A DNA stretch of 64,000 nt from positions 184,338,351 to 184,402,350 of the forward strand of contig NC_133156.1 of NCBI RefSeq assembly GCF_040802235.1, in the 5' to 3' direction. Each line of letters opens with the position of its first letter. Position 1 is the first letter of the stretch. This stretch comes from Manis javanica. Lineage: Eukaryota; Chordata; Mammalia; Pholidota; Manidae. Below are positions 1 to 34,100 of this stretch, one piece after another. The notes beneath the pieces were generated by a model, which was not told where the DNA came from, made no database searches, and saw only the letters and a program-made list of their open reading frames with translations. A program made the translations under genes and the position numbers.

Positions 1-474
1 TGTAACACTGATGAATTTTCAGAGGAATTTATTGGTTGGAGGTATAAATATTTTAAATCAAGTACTTGGATATTGAGATTATCATTATTAATTTTTCACT
101 TGTAAGATTTGCCTGGTCACTAAGTCACCAACTGATATCTCTGTAGGAAAAGACTTAAGTAAAACGTATGGGAGTTTAGTTTCAGTTCTTCTTCACCAAG
201 GAAATAACTCAGTATCAGTTAGCTGGAACTGCATGGTGAGGTGCATTAACAACTCTCAGCCTTTGATTAGAATATTCTCTTTTAATGCTTAAAAAAAGCC
301 CTTCCATTACCAACCATATGTTTTGCCAAATTTAATCTCTCTCTAATTTGAAATAAAATAGTTGGTTTTTGGTATTTTGTAATCTTTCCTAAAATTCATG
401 GTATGAGGATTATGACAGGATAGAAGACTTATCGTAAATATATTTTCCTATTATGCTTGGCACTATTAAGTATG

Positions 475-695
475 GAGTGGCAGTTTGCAAGTAAGTGCTG
501 GAAAATTGGCCAGGCTTGAGTCCTGGCTCTTTCACATAATTAGCTGAGTAACTTTGAGTTTTAGTTCCCTCATATATAAATAGGATAAAAACAATGCCCT
601 TTTGGGAGGATGTAAGGATTAAATGATACAGTTCATGTAGAGTGCTTAGCATCATGCCAAGCACATGGTATTTACTCAATAAATTAACGTATTTC
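475..695 (+). repeat. MIR SINE (tRNA-derived, ancient)
   Basis: The segment follows the MIR consensus in order: a B-box-like part reading as 'gagtcctggctctttcac', then the 'agctgagtaacttt' core, a 'ttccctcat...aaataggata' part, and a tail ending in 'actcaataaatt'. It is strongly diverged, as expected for a mammal-wide element. Confidence 0.75.
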
Positions 696-999
696 AATAT
701 ACTGCTCTAAAGTGAGATTTTTTTTCTTGTCAGAAGATGTATTTTCAAAATAATCAGGGCCTGTTTAGTTTTAAAACTATTAAAACCCCAGTGTATCCTC
801 ATGTCCCATAAGCTGTTGTCATTAATAGCAAGGTAGGAATTTGAAGATTTTGTTCTTTCTTTATAGCTTTAATGAATTCATTCTAAATCTAATCATGGCC
901 CTGAAAGAAACAGAAGAAAAGAACCTGTAAATATAATTTTTAAATATTCAGAAAGTAATTCACATACAGTCCAACTTAATGATAATTTATAGTATCACT

Positions 1000-1180
1000 A
1001 TAGCACTATAGACAAATTACTTATCGTTAAATCTCATTTCTTCATTTGTAAGATAGGAATAATGGAATCTTCCTCATATATGGAGTTATCAAAGGCTTAG
1101 TTAGATATATTTAAAGTACTTGACCCTGCCTCTGGCATGTAGTAAGTAAACACACAGTAAATATTAGTTGTTATTATAAA
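1000..1180 (+). repeat. MIR SINE fragment
   Basis: The 3' two thirds of a MIR in sense orientation: 'aaattactta...tctcatttcttcatttgtaa', a diverged middle, and a tail 'ggcatgtagtaagtaaacaca'. The 5' tRNA-like part is missing or unrecognisable. Confidence 0.6.
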
Positions 1181-1508
1181 TTTATTTGTTTTTAAAAGAA
1201 TGGTCACACTTTGGAAGAAGAGAATATACCAATTTACTGTATTAATACCACATTGATGATAAATTATGATTCTGATGGCTGTTGGTACTAAGTCACCTAT
1301 AGAATACATATAAGACTCCTGAATTATGATATGATATGCCTTCCTACTTAAGTGTAGAATATTGCTAGTATCTGTTGAGTAATGAAACGAAATAAACAGT
1401 ATTAATATAAAATTGGCTACAGTTATCCTAAATGTATTGGTAATTTTTTTTTTCTTTTAAAATTCTCATTTTGTCAGCTTGGACAATAAAGCCATTTCTC
1501 TTTTCTAA

Positions 1509-23083
<21,575 letters not shown>

Positions 23084-23190
23084 AATAATTTGAGTTTTCT
23101 TTGGGCCCAGTAGTCGGACTTGTTGATAATATTATATACCAAGCTTTTATCTGCTAAGGAACTTGAGGATAATAAAATAGACAAATAGGC
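23084..23190 (+). terminator. NFU1: NFU1 3' UTR with AATAAA polyadenylation signal
   Basis: A canonical AATAAA lies at 23171-23176, about 90 bases after the stop, so cleavage would be expected near 23,190. The downstream sequence is T-rich. I infer the end; no transcript evidence is available. Confidence 0.65.
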
Positions 23191-25519
23191 CCTTTCTTTA
23201 GAAATATATAAATATTGAATGTTTGTTTTACCTCACGTGAGTTATTAATAACATCCTGAATCATCTTCTGTGCACGTGGATTTTACCCAGGGTATTTTGA
23301 TTTTTGTTTTTCATTTCTAATAGTTCCTTCTTTGCATAATATGTGAAGCAGTTAAAAATACATCTTCTCCCATCTATTAAATACAGAAGAGTGAGAATAT
23401 CTTTAAAAATATGCTAACATTACTTAGCTTTTTGTGAGATGTTTGAAACTATTTTTACTGAATTTTCACATTGGTAAAGACAAAAACAACAATTCTGGCT
23501 TAAAAATGGTGCCTGGCTAGTAGCCGCCAGGGTAACAGCATGTAACTTCTCATTAAAAGACATACATGCACATAAAAATTTACAGTGCTGAAAACTGATA
23601 AAGAACCAAGTTCCAGAATATAGACAAAATATTCATTGATTATAAGACAGAGCAGGCTGAATTGAGAAAAACTGCTTTAGCATGCTCAGGCTTTATCCTT
23701 GGAGCAGAATCTCTCTGAAAAAAAGGTGAGAAACTGCTTTGGTCCTTCTTCCACTGTCTTCTCCTGACTCAGAGATATGTAATCTGTGTCATGCCAGAAA
23801 TTTGGACAATTAGATACTGCTTCTTCAAATAGCCAAAATAGCAAGTTATCCTTCTCTCTCATTTTTCTGTAGTACTTCAGAGACAGTAGTTCACAGACAA
23901 TCTCAGGAAAGGAAAGATAGTGAAATAGCAGTGTTACATTGTATCCCTGGAATTCTGGTCCCCAAAGTTTAAAAAAGGGATGGGAACAGAACTCCAGCAG
24001 TGGTGGGTGCTGGGTGGGGATTGAAGTTTTTATTTGTGTCCTCTGTTTCACAGAATTAGACAGCAGATTTGCAGAATTTGTTCCCTGAGCTATTACAGAT
24101 GCATTCAGGTTAGACTGGGAATTGCTTTGTAACTTAGGCACATTGCCTGTTCTTTAGCTGAACATACAGGAAATTAAGATGCTGGAGAAGATTCAGTTAA
24201 TGACAAGTTTTGGGTGTGGCCATGAAATAAGTGGCCTAGGTGATTAGGGGTTTAGATCATTGGAAGAGAGGAAATCATGGACCTGATACGCCAAGGTATT
24301 GGATTTTTCCAGAAAAGGGAGCAGCCATGAAGAACAAGAAGGAAAGATGAGGAAGAACACTAGACATACAGAGCAGTATAAACAGCAGCTGGAAGCTGGG
24401 AAATGTATTTGGGAACTGCAAGAAGCTAAGTGTGGCTTGAGTGTAAAGAAGTGCTTAGCTGGAAATGGTACAGAAGTAGGCAGTGGACAGTATGGAGAGC
24501 TGCACGAGCTCTTGGTTGCCTACCCAACACCCTTGCTTCAGAGAGAGGCCCTCAATTGTCTGATTGCAATGTGCCCAGGGAAGGTTGGTCCTATCTCATT
24601 CCCAGAGGATAAATTATAACTAGTCTAAACCAGTCATTTCAACTACTTTTCTCTTTGTCAGTCATTAGTTTAGATATGGACATATGACCCAGTTCTGGGC
24701 AGTGAGTTATGAGAGAAAGTACTGGTGTGTTTTAGAAAGATTTTCTTCTCTGATTGACAGACAGTAAATCTCTGTAAACATGGCTCTTTTCTTACCCATT
24801 CCTTTCCTTCCTGCTTGGTACACTGTAGAATGAAGACTTAATGTCCAAGGTTATAGCAGTCAACTTATAATTATGATGAAAAGCCAATCCACTCAGAATG
24901 GCAAAGAGCAAGGAAAAAAAGGTCCTGGATCCTTGAGGACATTATTGACCTTTGAACCAGCCTAGGAACCACCCATTTTCCAAGTGTCATGTGAGATAAA
25001 AGGTTTCTTGTTATAGTGACTGTTGTCAGATACTCTGTCACTCGAAGCTGATTGCCTTCTAACAAAAGAACCTGGCAGATCATAGATGACTTGGTAAATA
25101 ATTTTGCTGCTTTTTTTATTTGTAGCAGACAGTGTCAAATGTTGACCATAAAAAGAAATATAAACATTTTTTTAATTGAGCCATTTTTTCTATCAAAGAT
25201 TGATTTAGAAGTTGTAGTTAAATCAGATAATGGTTTTTATTTTTGAATATTTAGATTATACTTAATTTTCTCCTGTATAGTCCCAAAGGAAGAAAGTAAT
25301 AATTTACTATTAGTTGTGTTTAGCTAAAACAAACAAGTTAACACCCCAAAATACATCTTTTTACATGAAATATTCTTGAAGACACTATAAATATAAAACA
25401 TTTCAATAGCTATTTGAAACTGGCCAAGAGTAAGCCAAGCACTTGGAAGATTTTTTTACTAACCAAAATTAGATGAAGCCCCATACAAAATGGTAAGGAG
25501 CAAAATATACAAAAATAAC

Positions 25520-25640
25520 AAACTTTCATTGAGCATTCACGATGTGGCAAACACTATTGTAAGCATCTTAAAAAATTTATGAAGTCATTTAATTCTATGA
25601 GATGTGTAACTGTTATTGTCCCCAGGAGGCATGGGAAGAA
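25520..25640 (-). repeat. MIR SINE, antisense
   Basis: 'cattgagcattcacgatgtggcaaacactattgtaagcatctt...tgtaactgttattgtcccca' follows the antisense MIR/MIRb order. Confidence 0.6.
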
Positions 25641-26869
25641 AAAGTATGTTCCACTCTCATAAAAGTGGAAAGTCCAGGAACCAGAACCCTGACATTATGG
25701 CTGCTGAGCCTGTGCACATTGTTGCTACACCATTTTGCCTTGAGGCAATTGGACCCACCTGCCTCTCCTGAGTATTCCTACCTAAGGGAGGAGAGAATTT
25801 CCTGCCTTCACTGGTGCTGTTTTCCAGTGGATAGAAATGTTTTATTTGCTCCAGACCAAAATGGGCCAAAGCAGTGGTATATGCATGTATGTCCATTTTT
25901 TAATGCAGGAATATGAAGCTAGCTGCTCTCCAGTTAAGTAGGAATTTATATCCCTTCAGGAAAACCCAGTTTTATACACTATTGCCCCACATCAGAGTTA
26001 TCTCTATGATAAATCAGTAGGGTGCTTATAGGTTGTGCACAAATGACTTTTGTATCCCCTCAAAGAAAGAGTATTTTTTCTGTCACCTTCCATTTCTAGT
26101 GATCTTTCAGCTCTAGGCAGCTCCCTGAGTGGTCCACCTCTATTCTGGCTCTGATCACAACCTGCAGCACAGAAATAGTACAGAGGGCCAGTTAATCTCA
26201 TGATATCCAATTGTTGATGATTTCTTTCTAGCAGAACTGGAAAACTCTGCCCCAGGTTCTGCCTACTGGGAGAATTTGGAGGCACCCTAAAGAGTAGTAG
26301 TGGGGAGTGTATTCTAGTTGGCTTCAGCATCCTTTGTTCTCAAGCCTGAGGTTTCCTGGTGGGTCATTCAAGGCCTCTCACCTGATCATGGACATGTGTC
26401 TCCTTGGTGTTTCTCCTTCATTCTTTTATGACACCTTCCCATTTCCTTTAAAGAAAAGGGCTCTGTGACTCTGATGGAACTGTCCAATCACCGTGGCTTG
26501 TCCTCTTTGCCACAGGAGAGGGGCATATGTCACACTGGACTGACCAAAATCCTTGCCTAGAATATACAGAATTGGAATATAGGAATAGCTTTTCCTTCAA
26601 CTACAAGCTGCTAAGATGTGATTTCAGAGCCGTTTGAGGGTCATTTCCCTGTGCATTAAGATAGAGAATCAGATTTCTGATAACATTGTTTGTGTCTTTA
26701 GATATAGATGGGCCTGAAGCTGTATCCCTGTCCTTTCCAATTACATTAGTCAATAAATCCCCTTTTTTGGCTAGTTTGGGTGGATTTTTGTTATATCATT
26801 GAAAGTTATATCCTCTAGAAATGTAAATAAATATATTCGCCATTGAGGAAATCAGTAAGATCAACACTA

Positions 26870-27260
26870 AGTAGATATATTAAGGTTCTCCAGAGAAACA
26901 TAACCATGTATATATAGAATATATATGTATGTATAGGACATATATGTATAACACACACATATATATACAGAGAGAGAGATTGAAAGAAACGTTTGTTTCA
27001 AAATATTGTCTCATGCAATTATGGAGACTGGCAAGTCCAAAATCTGCAGGGTTGTCTGTCAGGCTGGAGAACAAGGGATGAGCTGGTGTTTATAGTTCAA
27101 GTCCAAAGGCTGACTGCTGGACAATTCCTTCTTCCTCCAAGGGGGTCAGTCTTTTGTCCTATCCCATCAAAACTTGCATTTCCTTAGTGACCTTTCACAT
27201 CTGGTACCCAAGTGAAAAGTAACCCTATAGTTTCACTGTAGATGATAATGACTTAATGTA
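26870..27260. repeat. Old interspersed repeat with internal TA/GA simple repeat
   Basis: It starts 'aaggttctccagagaaacataacca', passes through a TATA/GAGA-rich run, and continues 'aattatggagactggcaagtccaaaatctgcaggg...gtcaggctggagaacaaggg'. I recognise this as a common mammalian interspersed repeat but cannot assign its family without a library search. Confidence 0.6.
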
Positions 27261-27479
27261 GATCTCTTGGGGGAGGGGGATGTGTTCTGTGTAACACATG
27301 TACAGGTGGAGTTTAGGAAATGTGGTAAGGAGTGAAGGTAATTTTAGACAAGGGAACTTTCTGGTTCCTTTAAAATCCCATTTTGTGACTTGTCCTCTAT
27401 AGTCAAGCCCTAACTATTTAACATCTGGTTCCCTTGTTAATGCTTTTTTTCAAAAAACAAATGCAAAAAAGATGGAAAA

Positions 27480-27760
27480 GTTTGAGATCGCAAGTCCTTT
27501 TTTAGGGAACTGACAGTAGTTCGGATAGCTAGACCAGGGGACTTGAACAGAGTGGTGGGAAATGATGCTAACACACTGGCAGGAATGAGATCGTGACTAA
27601 CCATGTGTGTTGTGTACATTGGTGTCTGGACATAGTTCTGCATGTGAAGGCTACCCCTGTATTGAAAGCAGGAAGAAACAGGATCAGATTTGTGTTTCTG
27701 GAAGGTCACTCTAGAGTGAAGATTTATTGGATGAGTTAGGGAACTGGTGGAACCAAAGGG
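27480..27760 (-). repeat. Probable L2 internal fragment, antisense
   Basis: 'ggatcagatttgtgtttctggaaggtcactctagagtgaag' matches the antisense L2 interior. The remainder is heavily diverged. Confidence 0.45.
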
Positions 27761-27984
27761 TTTCATTTAAAGGGTCTTTCTGAGGCCCTGGCTGGTGCCA
27801 TTTGTTCTTGTGTTCATTTCTTCTGATGTCTAATGGGCCTTAGTGGCTCAACCCGTTTTTTGCTTTTTGTTTTTTTTGATATATACTACAGTCTTCTCTC
27901 TCCACTGGGGTACATTTCTCCACAAAACTCCCTAAAAAGTGGGACATATATGCCTCTGCTCTCCATATTCTTGTTATGCACTGG

Positions 27985-28250
27985 ATTTTTTTTGAGAAAT
28001 AATGACACACATTAGTTTCAAGTGTACAATATAGTGATTGATATATGTATAGATATCAGTATATATAGTCTTATTAATATCTGTCACTACATTATCAATT
28101 TTTTGTAGTGTGATGAGAACTTAAAAGATCTATCTACTCTCTTAGCAACTTTCAAATATATTTAACTATTACTTAATATAGTCACCATCCTATACATCCC
28201 CAGGACTTACTCATTTCTATTTGGATGTTTGTACCTAGGCATTTTTTATT
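27985..28250 (-). repeat. Old L1M 3' UTR, antisense
   Basis: 'tttgagaaataatgacacacattagtttcaagtgtacaatatagtgattgatata...tagtcaccatcctatacatccccaggactta' is antisense L1M 3' UTR text. Confidence 0.65.
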
Positions 28251-29379
28251 TGAATCACGTTAGTGTTGTTTATAATTGGAATTCAGATAGGGAATAACAA
28301 AAAGTTACAAGCATGGGGAGGGGACATTTACAAACCTGATAAAGCTATTTCTTTAGAAATGGCAACTGGAAGCCCTGATGGCCCAAGGGCCCATCAGGCT
28401 GCATGGCAAGTAGACTGAGAGCCATCAGATTTAATAGGACTAATCTGTGAACAGGGATGGACTTACAGAAAAAATGATGAATGACATCCTTTACCATCAT
28501 TACTTTTTTCTAAGCTTAGTTAGTTTAGAATTTTGCAGGAGAGAAAATCATTTCCATTTTCTTAGATGCTTAAATTAGACCCAGAAGTTCACTTTTCTTC
28601 ATAGGTCATTTATTTTCTTCTCCTCCAGTCCATGTTCCCAAAGGTCCAGCTAAGGCAAAGCTCCATATAGATGGGGGTCAGATAAAACAAAGTTCTTCCT
28701 TGTCAGTGTCTTGACTGGTTTGTGGTTACAAAGGGCTCTTTGTTGTGGAGGGTTTGGTGAGTTTGTTTAAGGTCGGGTTGGGAAAATACTGGCCTTCAAA
28801 GTTTCTTCCTCTTCACTGGTGCATAAGCACCTTCCAAAATACCTGTAGAATGCAGATGGACAGGACAAACTGATAGTGATGGTGGAGTAACAAGCAGCAC
28901 AAAAAAGCAAGGGGTTCAATAGACTATAGTTTAAGCATGATAAATCTGGTGATACTACTGGCATTTTCTTTGTGGCAGTGCCAGGTTTGCTTGCAGTGCA
29001 TGAAGGTATTGTTCAAACATTGGAACCATACCTTGACTTCTTGGCAATATCACTGAGGTCTTACCAGAACCTCTTAGATGAGGGTTCTGTGTCTAAGGTG
29101 TATATCTACAGAGAATTTTGCCTCTTGAATTAAGAAATGTGTTGTTTATGTAACAGCTCACTGTTTATTTTAACTTTGTGTGATTTAAGGACCTATTTAA
29201 GGGCCTGAAATATTAAAGGTCTTTCAAGTTAGAAATAACTTATGTTAAATATGACATATTCCAGCTTCTTTTGAGGCCAGTGATAAGGCATTTTTCTTCC
29301 CCTCTAGAAAAAATTGAAAAGCCTTTTTCTAATATAACCAGCCATGGAAAGTCAATTCTGCTAAGAACGTATGGCTTTT

Positions 29380-29790
29380 TTTCACCCATTCAAAAACATT
29401 TTTGGTCCTTTACTTTGTGCTAGGGTTTACACTAGGTGTTGGGTATGCAAGGACTTGTTCTAGCCTCAAGAAACTTAGCCTAGAGGGAAATACACAAAAA
29501 GTAATACAATACCAAAGCATATTGCTTTAAAGGGGGAAGCTCAAAGAATGAAAGGTTAATGCACATCCTTAAGTCTGTCTGGGGAGACAAAATAGGTTTT
29601 CCCCAAGAGCTGGCATTTAAGTAGAGGTGAGGTGGGGATTCCACCAACAGTAATCAATGTGTGCAAAAGATTTGAGAATGTTGGTCCAGCTGGAAAACTG
29701 GCTAACATGTGTTGGATTTTCAAGGGCTGGAAGGTGGAGTAGGAGGAAAGCAGTAATGTGAGGTTAAGACCAGACATCCGGTGTCAGAAG
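29380..29790 (-). repeat. L2 LINE, antisense
   Basis: 'actttgtgctagggtttacactaggtgttgggtatgcaagg...agcctagagg' and further on 'ctggcatttaagtagagg' follow the reverse complement of the L2 3' kilobase. Confidence 0.6.
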
Positions 29791-30429
29791 TCCATGCCAT
29801 GTTCTATATGCCATGCAAATTTTTATTTTTTTCTAGTATAGAGCTATTAATTGAGTTATGATAACCATCTACGTTTGACTGAAGATACCACTTAAACCTC
29901 CGTAAACCAAATGCTCAGGTAATAAATTCTCAGAAACATCATCTTTCGCTGATTACGTCTCTTTTGGCAGCAAAGGTGCATTAATTCACAGAATCTTTCA
30001 TGAGTCAAATGTAAGGGTGTCAAACCTAGGCAATTCCTACAGTCCTTTCAGGTGGGTGTTGGAAGTCTGGGCCAGTAGCCTTTAAGCCTATGGTGTTGGA
30101 TTGTTGAGCCTTACGTTCTCTCCCAACTGTCTACTGCAAAAAAATTGGGGGTTAGGGAAGCATTGGATGGTTTTGGGAATAATGGGGTGCGCAGGGCTTT
30201 TGGAGGCCGAGCATGTTACATTGAGCCTAAGTAGGAACTGACTGACTGCCTGCCACCAGAGACTGGCCAAACCTCAGTGGCGCTTTGCAGGCAAGAATTT
30301 TGGTACTTTGCTCCCCTCACCTCATTCAGTTCTTTGTAATTTTCTTCAGCCTCATGACTCTTTTCCACCCTGACTTGTCTGTTTGCCCCCCAGGATCCCT
30401 TTTGAGGCCTCCTGCTTCCTTCCTTCTCT

Positions 30430-31170
30430 TTCCGCTCTTAGTGGGGTGCCGGAGCCTGGGGCCTTGGACAACACTGGGCGCCTGGCTTGTCTAAAATCCC
30501 ATCCTCCTTTTTCCTTATCGTTCCGTCATTCTCTGCCTGCCACCGAGTTTCTTCCTCCCCGTTGGCACGGTCCCTCCTGCTGTTTGCCCGGGGGCCAAGC
30601 GGCTCCAGGAACCACAGGCGGATCCGGCCGCGGGCGAGTGCCACGTCTCCGCTGCCAGCAGGCCAGCGCCTGCGTGGGCCCGGGGGCGGTGCGGGGAGGC
30701 GGGATCTGCGTGTGAGCGGCGCGGATGACACCCAATGGGACCTGCAGAAGGCGGCGGCGGCGGCGCGCTGCGCGCCGAGGGGCGGAGCCCGGTGGCAGTT
30801 GCTGGCGAGCCCGGGAGGCCGAGAAGGTGTCGTTGGCTCCGCAGTCGCATCCCCAGGGGAGTCGTGTTGGCGTCCTCCTGGCCCCCAAGCCCGCCGATCG
30901 CCCCGGAGACTAGTGTGTGCGCGCTCCCGGCCTCGCCCGCTGTTCTGCGTTCGCCGTGTGGACTGTGCGTCCGGCATCATGTGCGGTAAGGGGACCGCGG
31001 TCGGGGGGCGTGTTGCGGGCGTTGCTGAAGTGAGGCGCCGGAGGGAGCGGGAGTGTGGAGAGTGTGAAGTCTGGGTGCTGGGGGCGCGAGCGGGGGCGGG
31101 GGTACACCTGGGAGAGCACCTGAGAGGAGGGCGGGCCCAACAGGGGACTTTGGGGGCAAATGGGGCGGCT
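30430..31170 (+). promoter_or_regulatory. GFPT1: CpG island and GFPT1 promoter
   Basis: The only long GC- and CpG-rich stretch in the window outside L1 5' UTRs, centred on the GFPT1 start codon. Visible elements are GC boxes GGGGCGG at 30683-30689 and 30779-30785, and a CCAAT box at 30732-30736. There is a short GGC-repeat at 30751-30766. I see no TATA box, fitting a housekeeping CpG-island promoter with a start site probably at about 30,780-30,880 (inferred). Confidence 0.8.
30979..30985 (+). CDS. GFPT1: GFPT1 exon 1, coding part
   Basis: Only ATG TGC G: Met1, the nucleophile Cys2 and the first base of Gly3. The context CATCATGT has A at -3, a moderate Kozak match. The donor is GCG|GTAAGG. 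Splitting the coding sequence after seven bases leaves nearly all of exon 1 as 5' UTR. The frame upstream is open back to about 30487, but initiation further 5' would bury Cys2, so I reject it. Confidence 0.95.
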
Positions 31171-34100
31171 TCGCGCGGAGAAGGGAACCTAGAGGGAAGA
31201 AAAATGTGTATTGAAAAAGGAGAGACGTCTGAGGGAATTGAGGTGTGGAGAGGGATGCCTTCTAGAGAGCCCACCAGGTGAGTGAGGCAACCTGTGGAAC
31301 ATCATGTGAGGTCTCTCGAACTTATCTTGCATTATTCTCGGATTTATTTTTTTAAAAATACTTATTTTTAGTTGCTCTATTTCGGGCAGGCCCAACAGAA
31401 AATACAACTATAGCTAGAGCTACGACAATGGCTTTACACATGATCTTACTACTTCCTGCCACCCCCTGTCTCAACAGAAACCATTGCTAATCAATAACTT
31501 GGTAAACGGGCTTACACCCTATCGTCTGGTGACAGAGGTCCGAAAGTGACTGTGGCGGTAGATCATCGATCATTTGTCACTCGCACCCATTTAAAATACT
31601 TATGAAAAATATTGGTTTAAAGTATTTAATGAATGTTTTACCTAAAACAGTTAAAACATGAAGTTAAGCCCTATTATTGCACGCTTTGAGACAGGTGTTT
31701 TAATATTACCTGAAAGTGTTAGTAAAAGGGAGTGACAGAATTGTATCTAAAATGACTGATACGCTGTAAAATTGGTATTGACTTGGCCTTATCAGTAAAA
31801 AGAACTGTGTTGTACCTTGTTGAAATTTACAACTGATTTTACACCCCTGGAAGAAATAACACTTTTTAAAGGGAAGTGTGATTGTAACTGAATTGAAGCT
31901 ATCTGGGAGATTTAATTCTTTGTTAGCCTTTTGCAGGAAGAACTGAGCAGGAGGTGGATTGTACTCATTAGTGTAAATTTTTCCTGTATTTAACTTTATG
32001 CTAATTTCAGTTTCTGAAAATGTGGAGCAGATTTAAATTTAAAGCAGATCAAAAAAAAACCACACCCCAAAACAGAAACACCTATAAATGGCTTGCTGAA
32101 ATAGAGTAGAGCTGACTTTAAAATCAGTTATACTTTTGCTATGTCTTGTTTGTAGAGTGGTTTTTGAGGAAACACATAATTTAGTTTGGAGCTGTGAAGT
32201 AGTGAATTTGCAAACTGGTTAATCTCCAGTGTGCTTCCTGTGGTAATTAACTTTTCCTGAACAAGGAATTGTGTGTCTAGTCAAGTACTTGGCTTTCTGG
32301 TTGCAGGTCATTTTATCATGTTGTTCCAGGGGTAAAAAAAAGTCAAAAGTACTACAAAAGAAAAAAATTCAAATCTGGTTTAGAAAAGGTTCAGATAAGG
32401 GCGAGGCTTTTAGGGTGGAGGCTAGATGTTTGGAGTTTTTCCTATAGCCACCATCCCCACCTCATAGGGTTTACTGCTAAGGAAACTGTCGGGTTATAAA
32501 GAATAAATAACTGGTATTGGAGACATTTCCAAGGTTCTGGCTTTTAACTCAGACCAGAGTTTTGCATGATTTCAGGAGTAGGGTACAGAATTTGTTTCCT
32601 CCTTAAGGTAAACCTTGAAAGTTAACTGATAAAGAAAACAAGAGTTGCTCTTGATTTCCTCCCACATCTTAATCATTGAAGTAAAATTTCTAGGCAGAGA
32701 AATTGAGTGGGAATGAAATTAAGATGGGAAAATTTAGAGATTTACCTTCTGTTTGCCTGCTGCCTACTCAGGTTTTTCTAAAGGATTATTGTTTCAGCAT
32801 GCAAATGTTGAAACAGAAAAGTGAAGGCTGATAATTCTGTGATAATGCGTTTTCCATTTAAATACGCTGATAAAACTTCCAAGTTTATCAGATTGTTTTG
32901 GGTTGTTAATAGTGTTAATCAGAAAAAAAAAGTTCCGGTGGTTAAATTTGGTAAGCAACAGATTAGACAATACTGAACTGGCATTTTTTATTGGAGGACT
33001 TCTTGGGACCTTCAGTGGGCTGATAACAGTTACGAACTTCCCAGAGAAGAACAGTGTATCTGTTTTCCAGATTTATCTTCTTATTCTTGGTTCTTTGGAA
33101 TATACTTTGTCCTTTTTTATTTGTACCACTTTTGGTTTTGGTGAGTGTCATTTATGCTACCCATAGTTTTGAATAATTTTGCTGTTTTTTTTTATAAACA
33201 CGGAGTTCCCTTTTGTTTTTTCTTGATTTTTTTTTTATTACCGAAAAATGCTTCATACTTAAATTTAGCTGTCGGATTCTGTACTTGTGTCTTCAACACA
33301 ATTTTCTTCTCCTCAGTAAGGAAAGCATGGGTGATCCTATTACAGACTTGGAACCACCCTAGGCCCTGTTGACATGTTTCTTTCATTTTAGACAATGCTT
33401 AAGAACTAGGTCTCACAGCACAAAAACCTCAGAGTTGACCTGGGCACATAACACATGTGATTTTCATGTTTTCCCCAACCTTCTTGGTATAAAGGTAAAC
33501 AATACTATTACCAGAGGTATGGGAGAACCTAGTTTTGTTAGAGTCTATATTGTAGGATAGCCTATGACAGTAGGTCAAACTGGACCATTCTGAATGCCTC
33601 TAGACACCATCCCTGGAAGATTGGGTTATACCCTTCTGATCCGATGGTATATATAAATGAAACTTTTGTAAATGAGGTCATATTTAAAAGTAGTGATTGG
33701 CATGCTATTTAAAAGTATTTTGGAACTTGAATCCTTAAAAGTTTTATGTAATTATATTGTCTGATGGCTTTGTGGGTAACTGAGGAATACTGAGATTGGC
33801 TGCTAGGATAAACCATAAAACCAGTACTGTTAGCTCATCCTTAGAAGTCATACTGGATATAAAGTAGTTGTGAAAGAAAAAAATGAATTGCTTAATAAGC
33901 ATTTCCTCAATTGTGTTCCCTGGAAAGGGAGAATTTAACACGTGCTGGCAATGAGCAGTAGAGGTAGAAAAGAGTTTTATACACACAGGTTGGAGCAATT
34001 CTGCACATGGAGATTCACAATTGGCAAAACTAAAGATTCTATGAGGTTCTTTTTTTTTTTTTCTCATTTTATTATCATTAATCTACAATTACATGAAGAA

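Larger units (their letters stand above)
23191..30400. other. NFU1-GFPT1 intergenic region
   Basis: About 7.2 kb between the NFU1 poly-A signal and the GFPT1 CpG island. It holds scattered old repeats and no exon I can support. A 151-codon minus-strand frame at 24141-23686 and a 106-codon plus-strand frame at 24299-24619 show no recognisable motif. Long stretches (24,650-25,500; 25,650-26,870; 28,260-29,380; 29,800-30,400) show nothing I can name. Confidence 0.6.

Noticed and set aside
23686..24141. 151-codon minus-strand ORF just after NFU1
   Set aside because: No recognisable motif, no splice or poly-A context, and composition like the surroundings. Possibly part of an unassigned repeat, probably chance.
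24299..24619. 106-codon plus-strand ORF in the intergenic region
   Set aside because: No domain, signal or homology that I recognise. Overlapping frames are open too.
27780..27850. 'aggccctggctggtg' and 'cttagtggctcaacc' as a bat-type VES SINE
   Set aside because: Only two short fragments match in spirit, the rest of the SINE body is absent, and their order and spacing do not fit.
30487..30978. In-frame N-terminal extension of GFPT1
   Set aside because: The frame is open upstream, but GFAT needs Cys2 at the mature N-terminus as its nucleophile, and the promoter elements lie within this stretch.
30438..31274. A 278-codon minus-strand ORF across the GFPT1 CpG island
   Set aside because: It is Arg/Pro/Ala-rich and all frames in this GC-rich block are open over long distances. 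No domain or splice context supports it, and it overlaps the GFPT1 start.
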